A model generated the notes under the pieces. The model worked only from the letters and a program-made list of their open reading frames with translations, was not told the DNA's origin and made no database searches. This document shows, piece by piece, positions 1 to 13,100 of a stretch of DNA of 64,000 bases. Origin of the DNA: Rhea pennata (lineage: Eukaryota > Chordata > Aves > Rheiformes > Rheidae); contig NC_084702.1 in the NCBI RefSeq assembly GCF_028389875.1, positions 61,048,553 through 61,112,552 of the forward strand. The letters run 5' to 3'. The translations under genes and the position numbers were made by a program. Each line of letters begins with the position of its first letter. Position 1 is the first letter of the stretch.

Positions 1-3000
1 GTAACTGTCAGGTCTCGTACTGAGTACTGCCAAAGGTGGATTTTATAAGCAGATACTTTAAAACAGTTTATAAATCTCTTTCATATCTCTATTTATTTTT
101 AATTAAAATCACTTGTGCTGGTTGGGAAACTTGCTGTTCCCTTTCCAATGTCTAATGCAAAATATACATAGAGAAATTGTTGATGCATTAGAATGAATTA
201 GGATCTGTTTTTTAAAAAGAATCATCCTTGAAAGACAGTCTGAAATTTAATCAAATAACAGGTACCTAATACATCTTGAAACTTGGAAATTTCTCAGAAG
301 ACCTCTATTACAGAGCTGCCTTGCGTACTTTCTATACCCTGCTTAGGCAGAAGTGTCATCTAAAAGGAACAGTGTTGATGAATCATATTAACAAAAAAGA
401 GAAGACCACCTAATGCTAAGCAGGAAGTAGCCGACTTGCCTGTAAGATGAGTCTTTCCAAAAATGAGTTGTGTGGTTGAGAGAAGGCATAAAGGATCAGG
501 AAGGGAATGGAAACTCCGCTCAGGGAGGTTGGTAACAATAGTTGACACCCAACCAAAATTTAAAACTCTGTTGCAGAATATAGGTGAGTAATCAATCCAA
601 TGTAATAGGCAGTTTGTTTTTGTTTGCCTTGTGGTATAAAGGAGTAATGTAGTTAAAATATGTGTGATTGTATAACCACACAATCTTGGGAAATAGGAAG
701 GGCAGAGCTAATATTTCCCAGGTAAAGCTAAAGATACGATCTGTGAAATGTTCTGGTTTAACTGCTTTGTGAGCTCCAAGAGCAGAATTACAGTAGCATA
801 TGGAGTGATTCCGAAAGTTTCATAATTGTTCTGAAAGTTTCATAATTGTGCCCAAATGTGTAAGTCAGTATTACTCTTATTTCCTAAGCTATCATTTTGA
901 AATCAGACCTGCCTAGGTTGGTGCTTTCACTGTCTGCCTATGGTTTCTGGGGGATGGAGGGTCCCCCGTCATTATCGGACTGCCAGCTCGGGGCCTCGAC
1001 TGCGTACGCGCCTCAACCTTTGCTTTTGGTATCTGCTGCAAGTGGAAGTTATCCTGGTGGAAGTATGTGCATTACTATTTTATTTTCCTGTCTTTTGCTA
1101 AAAGATACCTGTAAATATAGTTTATCCATCTTGCTAATTATTTGCTTTGCTCTCTAATGCGAATTCTTAACACAGGTGAGCATTGAGGTTTGGAGGATAG
1201 TTTCTGTAACAGCAAAGCTTGTGGTAGATCCTCGGCGAGATTGTTTCATTTACTCGGCTCTGTTAGGCTTCTTTTCTTCACTTGTTTTCTGCTTATGGGC
1301 ATTGCTACTAAAACTTCTCATATAAAATTGCTGTTTAAAATAAATCTTGGTATCTCCTTTAATATTTAACAACTCTGTGCAGAGAGAATAGAGTAGCCTA
1401 AAGAATGGCAAATATTTTTCATGTGGGTTAGGCAAAGGAATGTGAAAAACTTATTGTTCTCCTAAAAAAAAAAAAAAAAAAATGTTTGAGGCATACCAGT
1501 AATTCCCATACAAGGATCGCTAATAGCCTTTGTGTACTAACAGAATTTGAGCACTTGCAACAACTTAGTACCTACTTTTTGTCACAAGGAGGCTGTCTTC
1601 ACATGGTTTGCTGTGTGGTGGTTGTGGCTTTTTTGGCTTGTGAAAAAAATGCACATTGTTTGCTGGTGTAAGTGATTGTATTTTGCACATTTGCCTCTTC
1701 TGTAAAGGTAATGGTTGAACTTGAAATTGGTTCTGCAAAGCTGTGTGCCTTAACTCCCCTGTAGTTAGGGGGCAACTACTTCAGCTGTCTGCTGAGCCAC
1801 AGGAAACCAAAGGCCAGCAACTTACTTTGCTCTTTTCGTATGGCCTTTCCCATCAGTTGGCTCATTTAGATTGCTGTTTTTCTAATGATGAAGATGCATT
1901 TGTTTAAGGATGTCTTCAGAAATTATGTTAGTACACCTTGCTTGAACCTAGATGCACAGTATTACCTCCACTGATATTTTTAAATTTAAAAAATGCTCTT
2001 CCCCACCCCCTAAGAGCTGAATGCCTTGTGTATGTTTTTGTGGGGTGATTTCAGTGCTTGTTTTCTGAACACGTATGTTTGAGTGGAACTTTTCAAACTA
2101 CACAGACTGAACATAAATAGTTGGATTCTTTTTTTAATTGAGGTAAATCACTTCTAATAAATCATTTAAAATAATATCATTTAGAAAATTAGTCTGCTAG
2201 TCTGACTTCTGTAATTGGGGGAGGACTTGTTGCAATCTAGACAGTCTTATTTTTAAAAGAAAATTTCTTCCTAGTAGGGCATTTTATTTGCCCTATTGTA
2301 AAATGGAACATGGGAAAGTAAAGTGCTGATTCTGTATGTACCTCAGCAGGTGTATAAACTAAATATATTGTTTTTCCAACTTAATTGTGGCTATACAGGT
2401 GCTTAACGTAAAGATGGGTTTGCAGGATGAAGAACTGAGGCTTTGTACTTAGCTAATGGCTTTTTCTGTCTGCCCCCAGTCTTTGTCCCTTCGTATTTCC
2501 AATCTCATATCTATGTGGATGAATTCTATAGAATCAAACTGGCAGACGTTATGGAGGATTGTATTATGGCCAAAGCATTATCAGGTTGCTTCTTGGCAAC
2601 ATGGTTGTGTGGTGAAAAAGCAGCCTTTCAAAAATGGTTTGGTTGTTGCTGAGGCATAAGCTAGTTGTTTGTCTTGTGTGTGTGTGTGGGGGGGGTGTTC
2701 TTTTACTCTTATTTAATAATTAAGAGGCCTTGATCATATTTTCCCTGTATTTGTGAGAATTTTAAGTGTGTCAAAGAAGTGGAACGTGATAACACAAAAT
2801 AGCTCCCATGCTGCTATTAACTCTATTTATAGGCGGTTAACAAACACAAAATCCTAAAAACCTAATGTAATGCAAATAACCCTCCACAGAAGTGGAATAC
2901 TTCCCTTACAGAGGAAAACTAGGTAGCTAATTAAATTTAATGAGTAGAGTTGTAAAGCACATGGAAAATAAAGTAGCAGTATTTTGTACAAAAGTTGATT

Positions 3001-6000
3001 TAAAATAAATCTTTTAGCTGTAGAATGTTTTGAACAGCAGTCTCCTCCTTGCAGACATTACTCCTGCTCTCGGAACAATTAGTTTTAGTTTATTATACTT
3101 TACTTACTTTGAGATGCAGAGTAATTTATCAGTTTGTCAATATAGTTTTGGGGGCTGAGCTAAGGCGGCTGACTGCTCTCTGACTGGTGCATCCTTCTCT
3201 CAAGGACGGTAGCCAAACTGCACAAATTTCGGAAGAAGTCTGCCAGCCACTGTGGAGTTCTGACTGGCTTATGAATAAAAATTGCCTCAAAGGCAAAGCG
3301 CCCCTGTTGTATCAGTTCTTGTGAAATGTTTTAAAGGGAGCTGAACTGCAAGTCCTGACCAGTGCTGGGGTCAAGAGAGGTGGCACTGTGCCTCTCCCAG
3401 GGAAAAGGGACAAAGTGCGGTTTTCATCTCCTCCGCTTCTACTAGGAGTGGCAGCTCGCTGCTGGAAATAGTCTGATTCCAAGTAAAAAGCTTACTCTTT
3501 GTCACAGTGGCTAGCAGGTGTGAGAGTTGCTATTTAAACACAGACAACACATTTATCTGCCTGTTAATACAAAACTAAAGTGGTGTTGACAAGGTAAGAG
3601 GATGAACGTAAAGAATTACAGCTTGCTATGTCAGGATGAGAGAAGGCTGTACCACGAGAGGGAGGAAAATTCAGATCAACTCCTCCTCCAAACCTGCAAT
3701 GAATGGCAGTCACATTTCGAGCCAGCAACTGCACTAGAATTTTCTGGATTTTTGAGAGCATATTCTGAACCAGCAATTCATTAATTTAATATCCAGTTTG
3801 GTCAGCAAGTTGAACTAGCCAGCCTGAATTGCAGCAATGTCTTTGTCAGGATGGGAGCAGGAAGGCTCCAAGTGTGCAGTGAAGTTATTAAACTATTGTT
3901 TTATTGAAGTGCTGATTAAATATAATATTGTTATTTGTATTCAGTGAATATAATTGTATTGAAACATTGAGCCATGCTGTGCACAAGGTGTCTGCAGGTT
4001 TTGGTACAATATCATTGTAGTTGTTTGTCAAACTGCTGAACTGTGTATCTTCTGTTTGCTGTGCCTTGTCTCTTCATAGACCCATGAGACTGAAATAGGA
4101 AGAATACTGGATTTTAAGGATAATGTAATCAATATAACTATTTTAATAAAATATTAATAGAACAATTTTTTAATCCCTCCCCACTACCGTGCATCACTCA
4201 GTCACTTGCAGCTGGGATGCTGTAGTTATCATGAGACACTCTGAAGTTACTAGGTGTTCAAGACAGCGTAGGCTTTAGATTTGGTATCATCCACAGTTTG
4301 GCTTATGGAACAAGATGGTGGGATATTTAAAATTTACCTCTGGCCATAGAATGCTTTTCTCATGTGTGATTGCTATTGCCAAAAAGAAGCATCACTGAAA
4401 TCTCCTCTAGAAAGCAAGGGGATGTTCTCTGCCTGTCCTGAGTTTGCCAACACCTTTATAGCCATAGAGTTTTAAGACACCTTAGCATCCTTTGCAGCAA
4501 ATGTTGCAGGTCTGAATTGGTCAGACATCAACCGTTTCTTGTTGGGCCTGTGAGTGTGCCTGCACATGCTCGTTGAACTCGGTGTGATTGTGCATGTGCG
4601 CACATTACAACTGGGAGTAAATGCAGTTGCTGTGGACTTCTGGGCATGGCTAGAGCTCGGGAATGTGCAGAAAATGGTTTGATTGCAGTAAATGCCTTTG
4701 GATCTGTTCAGTGTGAACTGGGTGGAGCAAGGCATCACTGAATAAAAAAAATGATAATAGATGAAGCTGAAATCTCTAAAGAAGTCTAGTTCCTGATGTG
4801 TTGTTCAGCTATAATCTATGTAAGTTGGAAAACACTTGTAAAAAACTGAAAAGGAATATTTATACTTCATTTGAATAAAAAAGGAGTCTTTGATCCACTT
4901 GAAATCGGAGGTTATGCTACACACTACAATGCCTGTGTGTCTGAGCCAAGTTTACTATATTGGAATGATATGGTCAGTGGTTTGGAGTAAGCAGAGTAAT
5001 TTATATAAGTAGAAATTGACTGTTGTGCACTTGCATATTAAAATCAGAAATACCTTGATGGCTTTCAGTAAAGCTTTTGACCTTCAATGAATGTTCAGAA
5101 TTGTCTCAGCAGTCCCCTGTATCCAAGGTTATGTGGTGGAGAGACTGACCTAATTTTAAAGTTCAGCTCAGCGTAATAGCAGAATACTACTTTTGTGAAG
5201 TGAGCATTACAGGTAGCAAGTTGCGAGAGGGATCATGGGATAGTTGTCTGCTTTTTAGTTGCTGTATCTTTTTTTTTTTTTTTTTTTTTCTTTGAGCAGT
5301 GGAAAGTAAGTTTGCATTTATGGAAACTGTTTGTTAGCTCAATGTATTACTTTTACAATAAAAATATATGTTAGTTTTAAGAAAGAAAGATGAGAAGATG
5401 AGAAAAAAAGATATTTTAATATAGAAATTAGAAGAAAAAGAAAAGAAAGATATATCTTAAAATTAAATTGTTTTGTGAAGGATGGTAGGCTTGCTGGATC
5501 AATGTTCACTTTTCTGGCATCCACAAAAATAGTTTTTTGTCTGTAAACTGCAAGAATTGTAGTGTTACATCTTAAATATGATGACTAGTATGGAGTGAGA
5601 AACTCATCACCTCTTTGCTGTTTTTTACTTAAGATATTCTGTACTACCTTGCACCATATAAACTTGAAGAGCTACATGAAGTATGTGTCTGAAGATTGTC
5701 AGCTCAAAGGTTGACTTGGGAGATGCTGATGCTGAAGCATGGTATTTCTGGAAGATGTGAACTTTAAAGATTTGCAGAAGGAACATTTTCTAAATGAGAA
5801 ATGGATGGTGTTTTCAGGTGTACAGACAAATAACCTGGAAGCATAAGTATGAAAACAAGTGGTTAGCAAAATGGGATCTGAGGAGAGGTGTATCAGAGGG
5901 ACTGTAATGAAGGCGGGCTTGCTGGTACTGCGCCTTGTGATGAAGGTGGGGTGTGAAGTACTTCGAGGTGCCTAAAAACCCTTAGGAAAAGGGAGTGAGC

Positions 6001-7069
6001 AGGAGATAAATTTGGAGGGGAGATAAGAGTGAGATTGTTATGCAGGACTGTTAAAGTAAGAACAATGAGGAGTTGTTGGAGAGAGCTAAGGAGAGAGCAA
6101 GGAGCGCGGCATCCCCCTTGGGAGGGCAGAAGAGGCTGGCGAGCCACAGCCTGGCAGAGGTGGGATGGATGGAGGCCGGAGGAAAAGGGGCTGCTTGTCA
6201 ACGTGTGCAGCTGCCTGCAAGGCCAGCAAAAAGGCAGATCGTGTGTGAAGGTTGCACAGATGAATTGAGAGATGCAGCTAAGTGAGACACTGAAAGGGGA
6301 ATAGGCGCAGCACTATTTGAATATAATATATTAAAGTATTTTCTATGGCAATGAGATATGGGGAGGGTTAATGAGTATTTAGTTTTGCAGCAAAAATGTT
6401 TTACACATGCAGGTGGTGTTGCTTGCAAACTAGATGTGCTGGGTAATCTTTGTGAGTTCTGATATTACTGGTGGTACTATGACACCTCACAGTCCTGGTG
6501 TGGAAACAGTTGATTCATTAGAGTGTAATTTGCATACTGATTATAGCCTGACTAATTATTGTATTTAAAGGGAGTAAGCAGACATACTGGCATCCTTCCT
6601 CTCTCCCTCCTACCTTACTTCTTAGTTAGAAAATTAAAGTTCTCAGTAGTAAGAGCAAATGTTGCAAAGCGAAACTTTTTCTCCTATCAGTGAATTGAAC
6701 TTTAAATGGAGATGGTTAAAAAATGAATTTAAGCAGCTGCCTTTTATTTATATTTTTCCCCTTTACTGTAACGGTTAATCACAGCATGGTTTCTTGAGAT
6801 AATGCTTTATGGCATGGAAGCACCTTGTTTGACATATAAAGATTACAAAATCATATTGTTGTGCTTACCAATTTGGCTATAAATTAGCACCAAGCTTAGT
6901 GCAATGTGGTCAGCTAATGCTCCCTGGTCTGTATTTCACATACAGTGTGCTATTAACCTTCTCCCTATTTTTTTCCATTCTGCTTCCTAAAAATCTTTCC
7001 CAAAACAACTTTATTTGTTTCCATTAATTGCAGAAATACGTATTTCTGTTTTGTTCTATTTTCTTGCAG
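1..7069. other. Upstream DNA / probable intron 1 of ELOVL7
   Basis: No protein-coding exon is supported here. Contents seen: a 20-nt direct tandem pair (811-850), a small CpG cluster (about 961-1012) with a good donor site at 1176, an A19 run (1464-1482), a short GT/G microsatellite (2677-2695), a T21 run (5269-5289) and a moderately GC-rich patch (6070-6250). Open frames in it are short and uninformative. Because the ATG exon opens at an acceptor, much of this is probably intron 1 or the 5' flank. The neighbour ERCC8, expected further upstream by synteny, was not seen. Confidence 0.6.
5269..5289. repeat. Poly-T run (21 nt)
   Basis: An uninterrupted run of T, visible directly. It has no adjoining repeat that I recognise. 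Confidence 0.95.
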
Positions 7070-7099
7070 GCAGCATCATAAAATCTTAATCAAGTGAAA

Positions 7100-7163
7100 A
7101 TGGCCTTTAGCAATCTGACATCAAAGGCTATACTACTTTATGATGAATGGATTAAAGATGCTG
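7100..7163 (+). CDS. ELOVL7: ELOVL7 coding exon 1 (start codon)
   Basis: This exon encodes residues 1-21 and the first base of codon 22. The exon itself starts at about 7070, after a TTCTTGCAG acceptor, so 7070-7099 is 5' UTR and at least one untranslated exon lies upstream. The acceptor is a tandem AG (7069 or 7073), which alters only the UTR. The donor is GTGAGT at 7164. Confidence 0.95.
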
Positions 7164-10100
7164 GTGAGTCATTTCAGTCTAAAATTTATTAACTTTCAAT
7201 GATTTTTTGAATAGTATTGTATAGCTATTCTAAATGTACTGTTTATCAGCAACTTAAAGTAGCTTTGCCTTCCTGTAAATGTTTCTTAAGACTTGTCAAG
7301 TGATCTATTGACATTTTTAACTCTAAAGAACAGAATAGTTTCTGCAATTAAAAAAACAAAAGGAAAAAAACCCCTGATACTTATGGACTTAAACTCGAGA
7401 CTAAATAAAATATAGATAGTGATTATTCTATAAGGGTTTTCTGGCTTCCCAGAAAACAGTACTTTGTATTTTTCTGCAGTATTGAACATAAAGCTTTATT
7501 TTTTATTGCAAAATTAATGATATTTTTATCAGTTAATAGAGCTAAGTGCTCAGTGTTACTGTATTTTGCTTTTGCTGATGCCAACGTAAGCAGATAAAAG
7601 GAAGTACAAAACCTGATGAGTTATGATATTATCTGAAATTACTCCTCACAGTAATTCACTGTATCACACTCCTGTTCAGAAAAGGAACATTATTCTCTTG
7701 TTGCAGCTGGCAGGAGGATATTAAACATGCTTTAGTTTAACATTGTTTACCAAAGAAACAACAGAAGAGATCTCAAGTTTGGGGTTAAAACCATCTGTCT
7801 AAGAGGCATCTGTCAGTCTTCCTCACCTCAGTAGGCCCATAGTGAAAGGGATTAACTGACCCTTGGGAAAAATGTGAGAAGCAGTTATGGTCTGATCAAT
7901 AAAAATACCCACCTTGGTGTTCTCCCAGAAGACGAGCCTCACTTGGAGATGCAGCCTCAGTGCTCTGCTTGCCTGTTATCTCCCTCTGCTGCCTCCCACG
8001 CTGTATTAGTGTGTGAAAACGTGGACTTTTCTTGAGGCAGAGCTTTAGCTGAAAAATCAGCGTGCTCCTGCTTCTGGAGTGCTGTCTCCCCTCCTGGTTG
8101 CAAGTGTGAAGGGTCAGTGCAGAAGGAAGACTGGAATCTGGCAGGTGCTAAAACCTTGTGAGCCAGTTGATGGGGGTTTGTGGTGAGTGTGTTCGGCAGC
8201 TTGCGCAGTGAATGCAGGAATGCAGAAACTTTCTGATTAAGAATGAGTAGCTTTTTAGGCCTTGACAAGCGCTGGAAAGATCTGACTTTTTTTTTCTTTT
8301 TTTTTTTTTTTTTTTTTTTTTTTCCCTCTTTCCCCCAGACCCAAGACTGGAAGGCTGGCCGCTCATGTCTTCACCTTTTCCAACAACCATTATCATTGGA
8401 GCCTACATTTATTTTGTCACTTCTCTGGGACCCAAACTCATGGAAAATAAAAAGCCTTTTGAACTCAGGCAAATAATGGCATTTTACAATTTTAGTGTGG
8501 TAACCCTATCCTTATATATGACTTATGAAGTAAGTACAACATTTATTTGAAATATATTTATACATTTTGTGTATCTAACTATTGCCTACCATGTTTTGAG
8601 GAATTTATTAATAGAATTCCTCCTCCATAGTTCTCAAAAAAGCATTATTTTGGTTCTTGTAATTACATTCCTCCAGGGAGTATGCTAAACTAATTGAGCT
8701 GATACAAAAAAAAGGGAGCAAGTCATACCTAGAAAGGAAGATCGTAAAATATTTTATGTGCCATTACATGTCACTTTAAAAATTAAAGGTCCTCCTACCT
8801 TATTTAATTTCCTGGGGCTGGAGAAAGCAAAGTATTACATATTTGTCTATCGTAATTGTTTCTCTCCTGCTACATGATAGTCAACAATGATGTTTCAAAC
8901 ACTGTATAGGCTATGTTTAACTGCAGACCAATCTTCAGTTAAATCTGGATTCTAAATCGCAGAAGTTAACAATATCTAATTTTGGAATCTTTATCCTTCT
9001 AAAAAGTCAATGCTAAAAATTCTTTTTAATAAGTAAATATTCTTTCTCTCAAAAGGAGTCTTGAGATTTTGCTGTAGTTGATGGTTCAAGTGAATGTTGG
9101 ACTTTCAAGCTGGTAGAGACCATGTAAAAGCTATAATTTAGAACCAGCTTTTAAAACATACGACAGCTAATAGCTTCTTCAATAAAAAAAATGTAGCTAT
9201 TTAACAGTAGTATTGTGTGAATGACAGTCTTATACATTTGCCTGGTAAAACACCACTGTTCTAGTACTGACTGTCTTTGTGTTAAATGTGGTAATATGGC
9301 TGCAGCTCTTCTAGGTTTGGCAAATTGGTAATGAAAAGTTCCAAGTGATCCTGCCAAATCGGCAACTTTTCTGTTAATTCAATTTGCATAACTTTCAGCA
9401 TGAGTTACTGCTGACTTTGTTTTAACAGTGTTTTAAAGTCCATGCAGCAGCTGCTATTTTGTGTAATGACTGTTGTGTTCAATGCAAGTGTTGGGTGAGA
9501 TGTATGCATTTATTTTTTTCTTTACTCTTTGCTTTGAAAAATCCCCAGACTGCCTTCTTTTTGTGATTAGGTGTTGAGTTTGCTCTTAGTTTTAAACCCT
9601 TAGAAACTAAACCAAAAATAAAACTTGAAAAATCAAATGCTAATACAGTATTTGATCTGCTGTCAAGGCTTCCACTTTAAAATTTCATGAAAGAATGCAT
9701 AGAGACGCTGTAACAGGTTGAATCTCAGCCATTGTCTGGCTCTCAGCAAAGAGCTAATTCTTTTCCTCTTTGGATCCAAGGCATTTTGTGGGTGCTCTAG
9801 TATTGTGCCATCTTCATAGTGTTTCAAATTGTGTTTAATTTAAGCAACTGATTCTTTAAATCTTAAACATCTATTGCAGTTATAGAGTAAAACCTTCATC
9901 TATTAAGAAAACCGAACTTCCCATCATGCATGAGTGGTGGATTATCGTGATTAATCAATGACAAGTATTTTTTTTTAAAGCAAATATAAGATCTGTAGTT
10001 CTAGTGGCTGGCAGGAGAGTGAACCAAGTGTAATTTTAACAATGTTGCTCTTTCTGAGTTTTAATATTTTCCAAGAGAAAAGATTACCTGTGATACTTGT

Positions 10101-13100
10101 AACATACAGTCCACTGATCCTGTACATCTGCTTTTGATTGTAAAACCTTAGCTTATGTCTCTTGTCAGTGAAAGACTAATTTCATCAAACAGTTCTATTA
10201 TTAAGCAAAATTTTAAAAATTGTGAGGCTAAAAATACAGTGCGTATTAATTCCTTCCTTGTCTTAATGACTTTAAACTATGCTTTTCTGTTGTACTGTTT
10301 CTCTTAAAATTGTTCTTAGAGCCAAACATCTCAATACTTTAAAAAGTTTAAAAAAGGTTGTTTTGCTTTTATGACGTGATTTTCACAATAAGATGCTTAT
10401 CCAGCATTTGTTTTGAGTTGCAGCTATTTATCCTCTTCAGTTATTAATGCTGAGGTAAAGGGATGTAGAGAGACGGTTCTCGTACATAGGTGTGGTCCTG
10501 GAATTAGAAATTTATTAATCTGCAACAGTACAGGATTTTATCATAGCTAGCCCACACAGAGGAAGATGACTGACAAGGTTACTGATTCAACAAGTTTTTA
10601 ATGTTGTTTTTTTTCTCAAGCTTAGCGATTGCGAAAGTCAGCTGGAATGAATTAATATTTCATAAGTCATAAAGTAAACCTTTGCCTTTTCCTTTTTTTT
10701 CCTCCCGCCTCCCCGCTTCCCCCAGTTTCTTATGTCAGGCTGGGCCACAGGGTATTCATTCCGGTGTGATATTGTTGACTACTCGAGGTCACCTACAGCT
10801 CTAAGAGTAAGTTACCAAGTGTAAGGCCAAGTGGTTAACGCTACACTGACTTTGTTTTTGGAAATCCTTTTTGAACAACCAAGTTCACTGCTGTAGAGTG
10901 GAATGCACTAAATGAAAATGCTCTTTGCATAATGGAGAGCATGTGAATTAACTGAAGGGGTTGGTCGTTTAGGAAGAAAAAAAGCAACATATTTGTTGGC
11001 TTGTTCACCTTGCTTTTAAAGTTCCATAACAATTAAGGGAAGTTTCATGTTTAAAACAAACAAAAAAGCCAACTATATAATTAAATCTCCTTCTTTCAAC
11101 TTTGTGAACCACATACTTGTCCTTATACTTTCCCCATTATAGAGTTACTTATTTTTCCTGGGGCTTCTGTGTTATGATTTATGATTATTATGATTTGACT
11201 ATTTCTGATTTTTATTCTTGCAGATGGTACGAGTTTGTTGGCTTTACTATTTCTCCAAGTTCATTGAATTATTAGACACTGTAAGTATTTGTAAACTAAT
11301 AAAATAAGTAGTGAAGTTTCCTCTTCACAGTCAAGGAACCAGTGCTGTTTCAGGGATAGGTGCTATGAATTGCTCGTTTATTAGCCCTCAAACATCCAGT
11401 TATAGGAATGCCATCAAAGTGTTTACCCTTGTTGTCTCTTCTCATCTTGTTGTTCCATTACACTGTTGTTCTTTGATTATCAGGGAAAATGTTAATTTGC
11501 GAAAGATGCCTTTAAGAAAGGGAAGTCCTCAAAAATTGTATGTAACAGCTGAATACACTAAGCTATGTGTTATTGTGTTAAGCCATTGTCTCAACACTAA
11601 ATATTGCAGATTAAAATTGGGATTGGTTATGTTGATTTTTTTCCTCTGTATTATCTTCAGATTTTATCTTCCACCTTTTGAATATTTGCATCTACAACTC
11701 TGAATACAGCATAAATTGCCATACCTGCCTGCTTCAAATTCACATGTATACCTTGGTTGGTGACTGTAGATGTGGCCAATGTTAGTCCTGTACTCTAAGC
11801 TGTTTCAAAGAAAGCCTGAACAGCAATACATTAAAGCAGAGTGCAGGCCTTACTTGCCCCCAGCAGCTGCCTGCCTTCTCCTCTCTGAGATGGACACCTT
11901 CTAGCAGGGCTGGCTTAGCGATTCTCAACGCCACCTTCTGAGCTGGTTGTGATTTCAGGTTGCCTTACTGTGTCAGGCACAACAGCAGTGACTCAGGAGC
12001 TGACTAATGAGCAGTTAGGATGTCCTAAGGTCTGCAAGGAGTGTTACCCATTTCACTTTCATCTACAAAAACTCATGATTCAGCACCTGAAGATCATACT
12101 GACTGGGCCAAATGGAATGCTGATGGAAGGACCAGGAATGCCGAAAGAGAAAAACCTGACCAATTTAGTGCTTCGTTTACCTTTGCTACCCCGTAGTTAG
12201 ATTGTCCCTTTGTAATTACTCCTGGGCCTGAAAAAAATCTTTTAAATTTTATTTTGAATCCTTCCAATCAGGTACCTGTTTTTCAGCAGTTTTTTTGATT
12301 TTATTGGTAAGGTAATTTCTTGGCTGTATTTAACAGACAAGCATTTCCAAACATTTTTGCTGGAACACTAGACTATTCTGCTGTATTCATTTTCTTGTCC
12401 TCTGCCCTTTTCATGACCTGATTTCTCCTCGTACACTTTTCTTGCTGTTTCTTTCCTTAACACTTCCTTCTATGTCTGCTTGTTTAAATGTACCCAGTCA
12501 ATTATCCATTAAGAAATAATGGATAATCCATTTCTTCTTCCTAATGCTATCTTTTTCCAAGGCTAGCTAAGTCAGAGTTCATAATAATGTGCTACTTCCC
12601 TAACTTAGTATTTTCTTCTGTATGTATCTGTTGCTAGTCCTTCAGTTACTCATTTCAAATGGCTTTTTCTTAGTAGCTCAAGGGACTTAAAATCTGATAT
12701 TTCTAGATACTTTTCAGTCAGAGTAAGTCTGTCTTACACTCTCCGTTGTAGTCACTGATGATGACTCAACCTTGGACATTGCTTATGTATGGTGTTGCTT
12801 TTTGGAGCACATTTTTGTACTGTTTATTTTTTTTTTCCTGCTTTAATATTTTTTTTAATATCCACTATGCAAGCCAGAAAGTACGTATATTTGGATTGTA
12901 GGAACACTTCAGAATTATTTTCAGAAATACAAATAGCTAAATTTCAAAGATAGGTTGCAGTCACAGCTGAAGTGGTTGTGATTTATGAAGCTGGAAGGCT
13001 AGTATGTGTGAGCTACTACAATCACAAAGCCAGAGAAAACTTCTATGGATTTTGGTGGATTTTACTTACTAGTTTGTTTTTTTTTTTTTGAAAATTTGCT

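Noticed and set aside
4550..4620. TG-rich, partly alternating purine-pyrimidine sequence considered as a regulatory or Z-DNA element
   Set aside because: Irregular and short. Nothing else supports a function.
7800..8270. Less AT-rich patch considered as a solo LTR
   Set aside because: No TG...CA ends, no target-site duplication and no recognised LTR motif could be identified by eye.
11311..11703. 130-codon open frame inside an ELOVL7 intron
   Set aside because: No similarity recognised. It lies wholly within an intron whose splice sites are clear.
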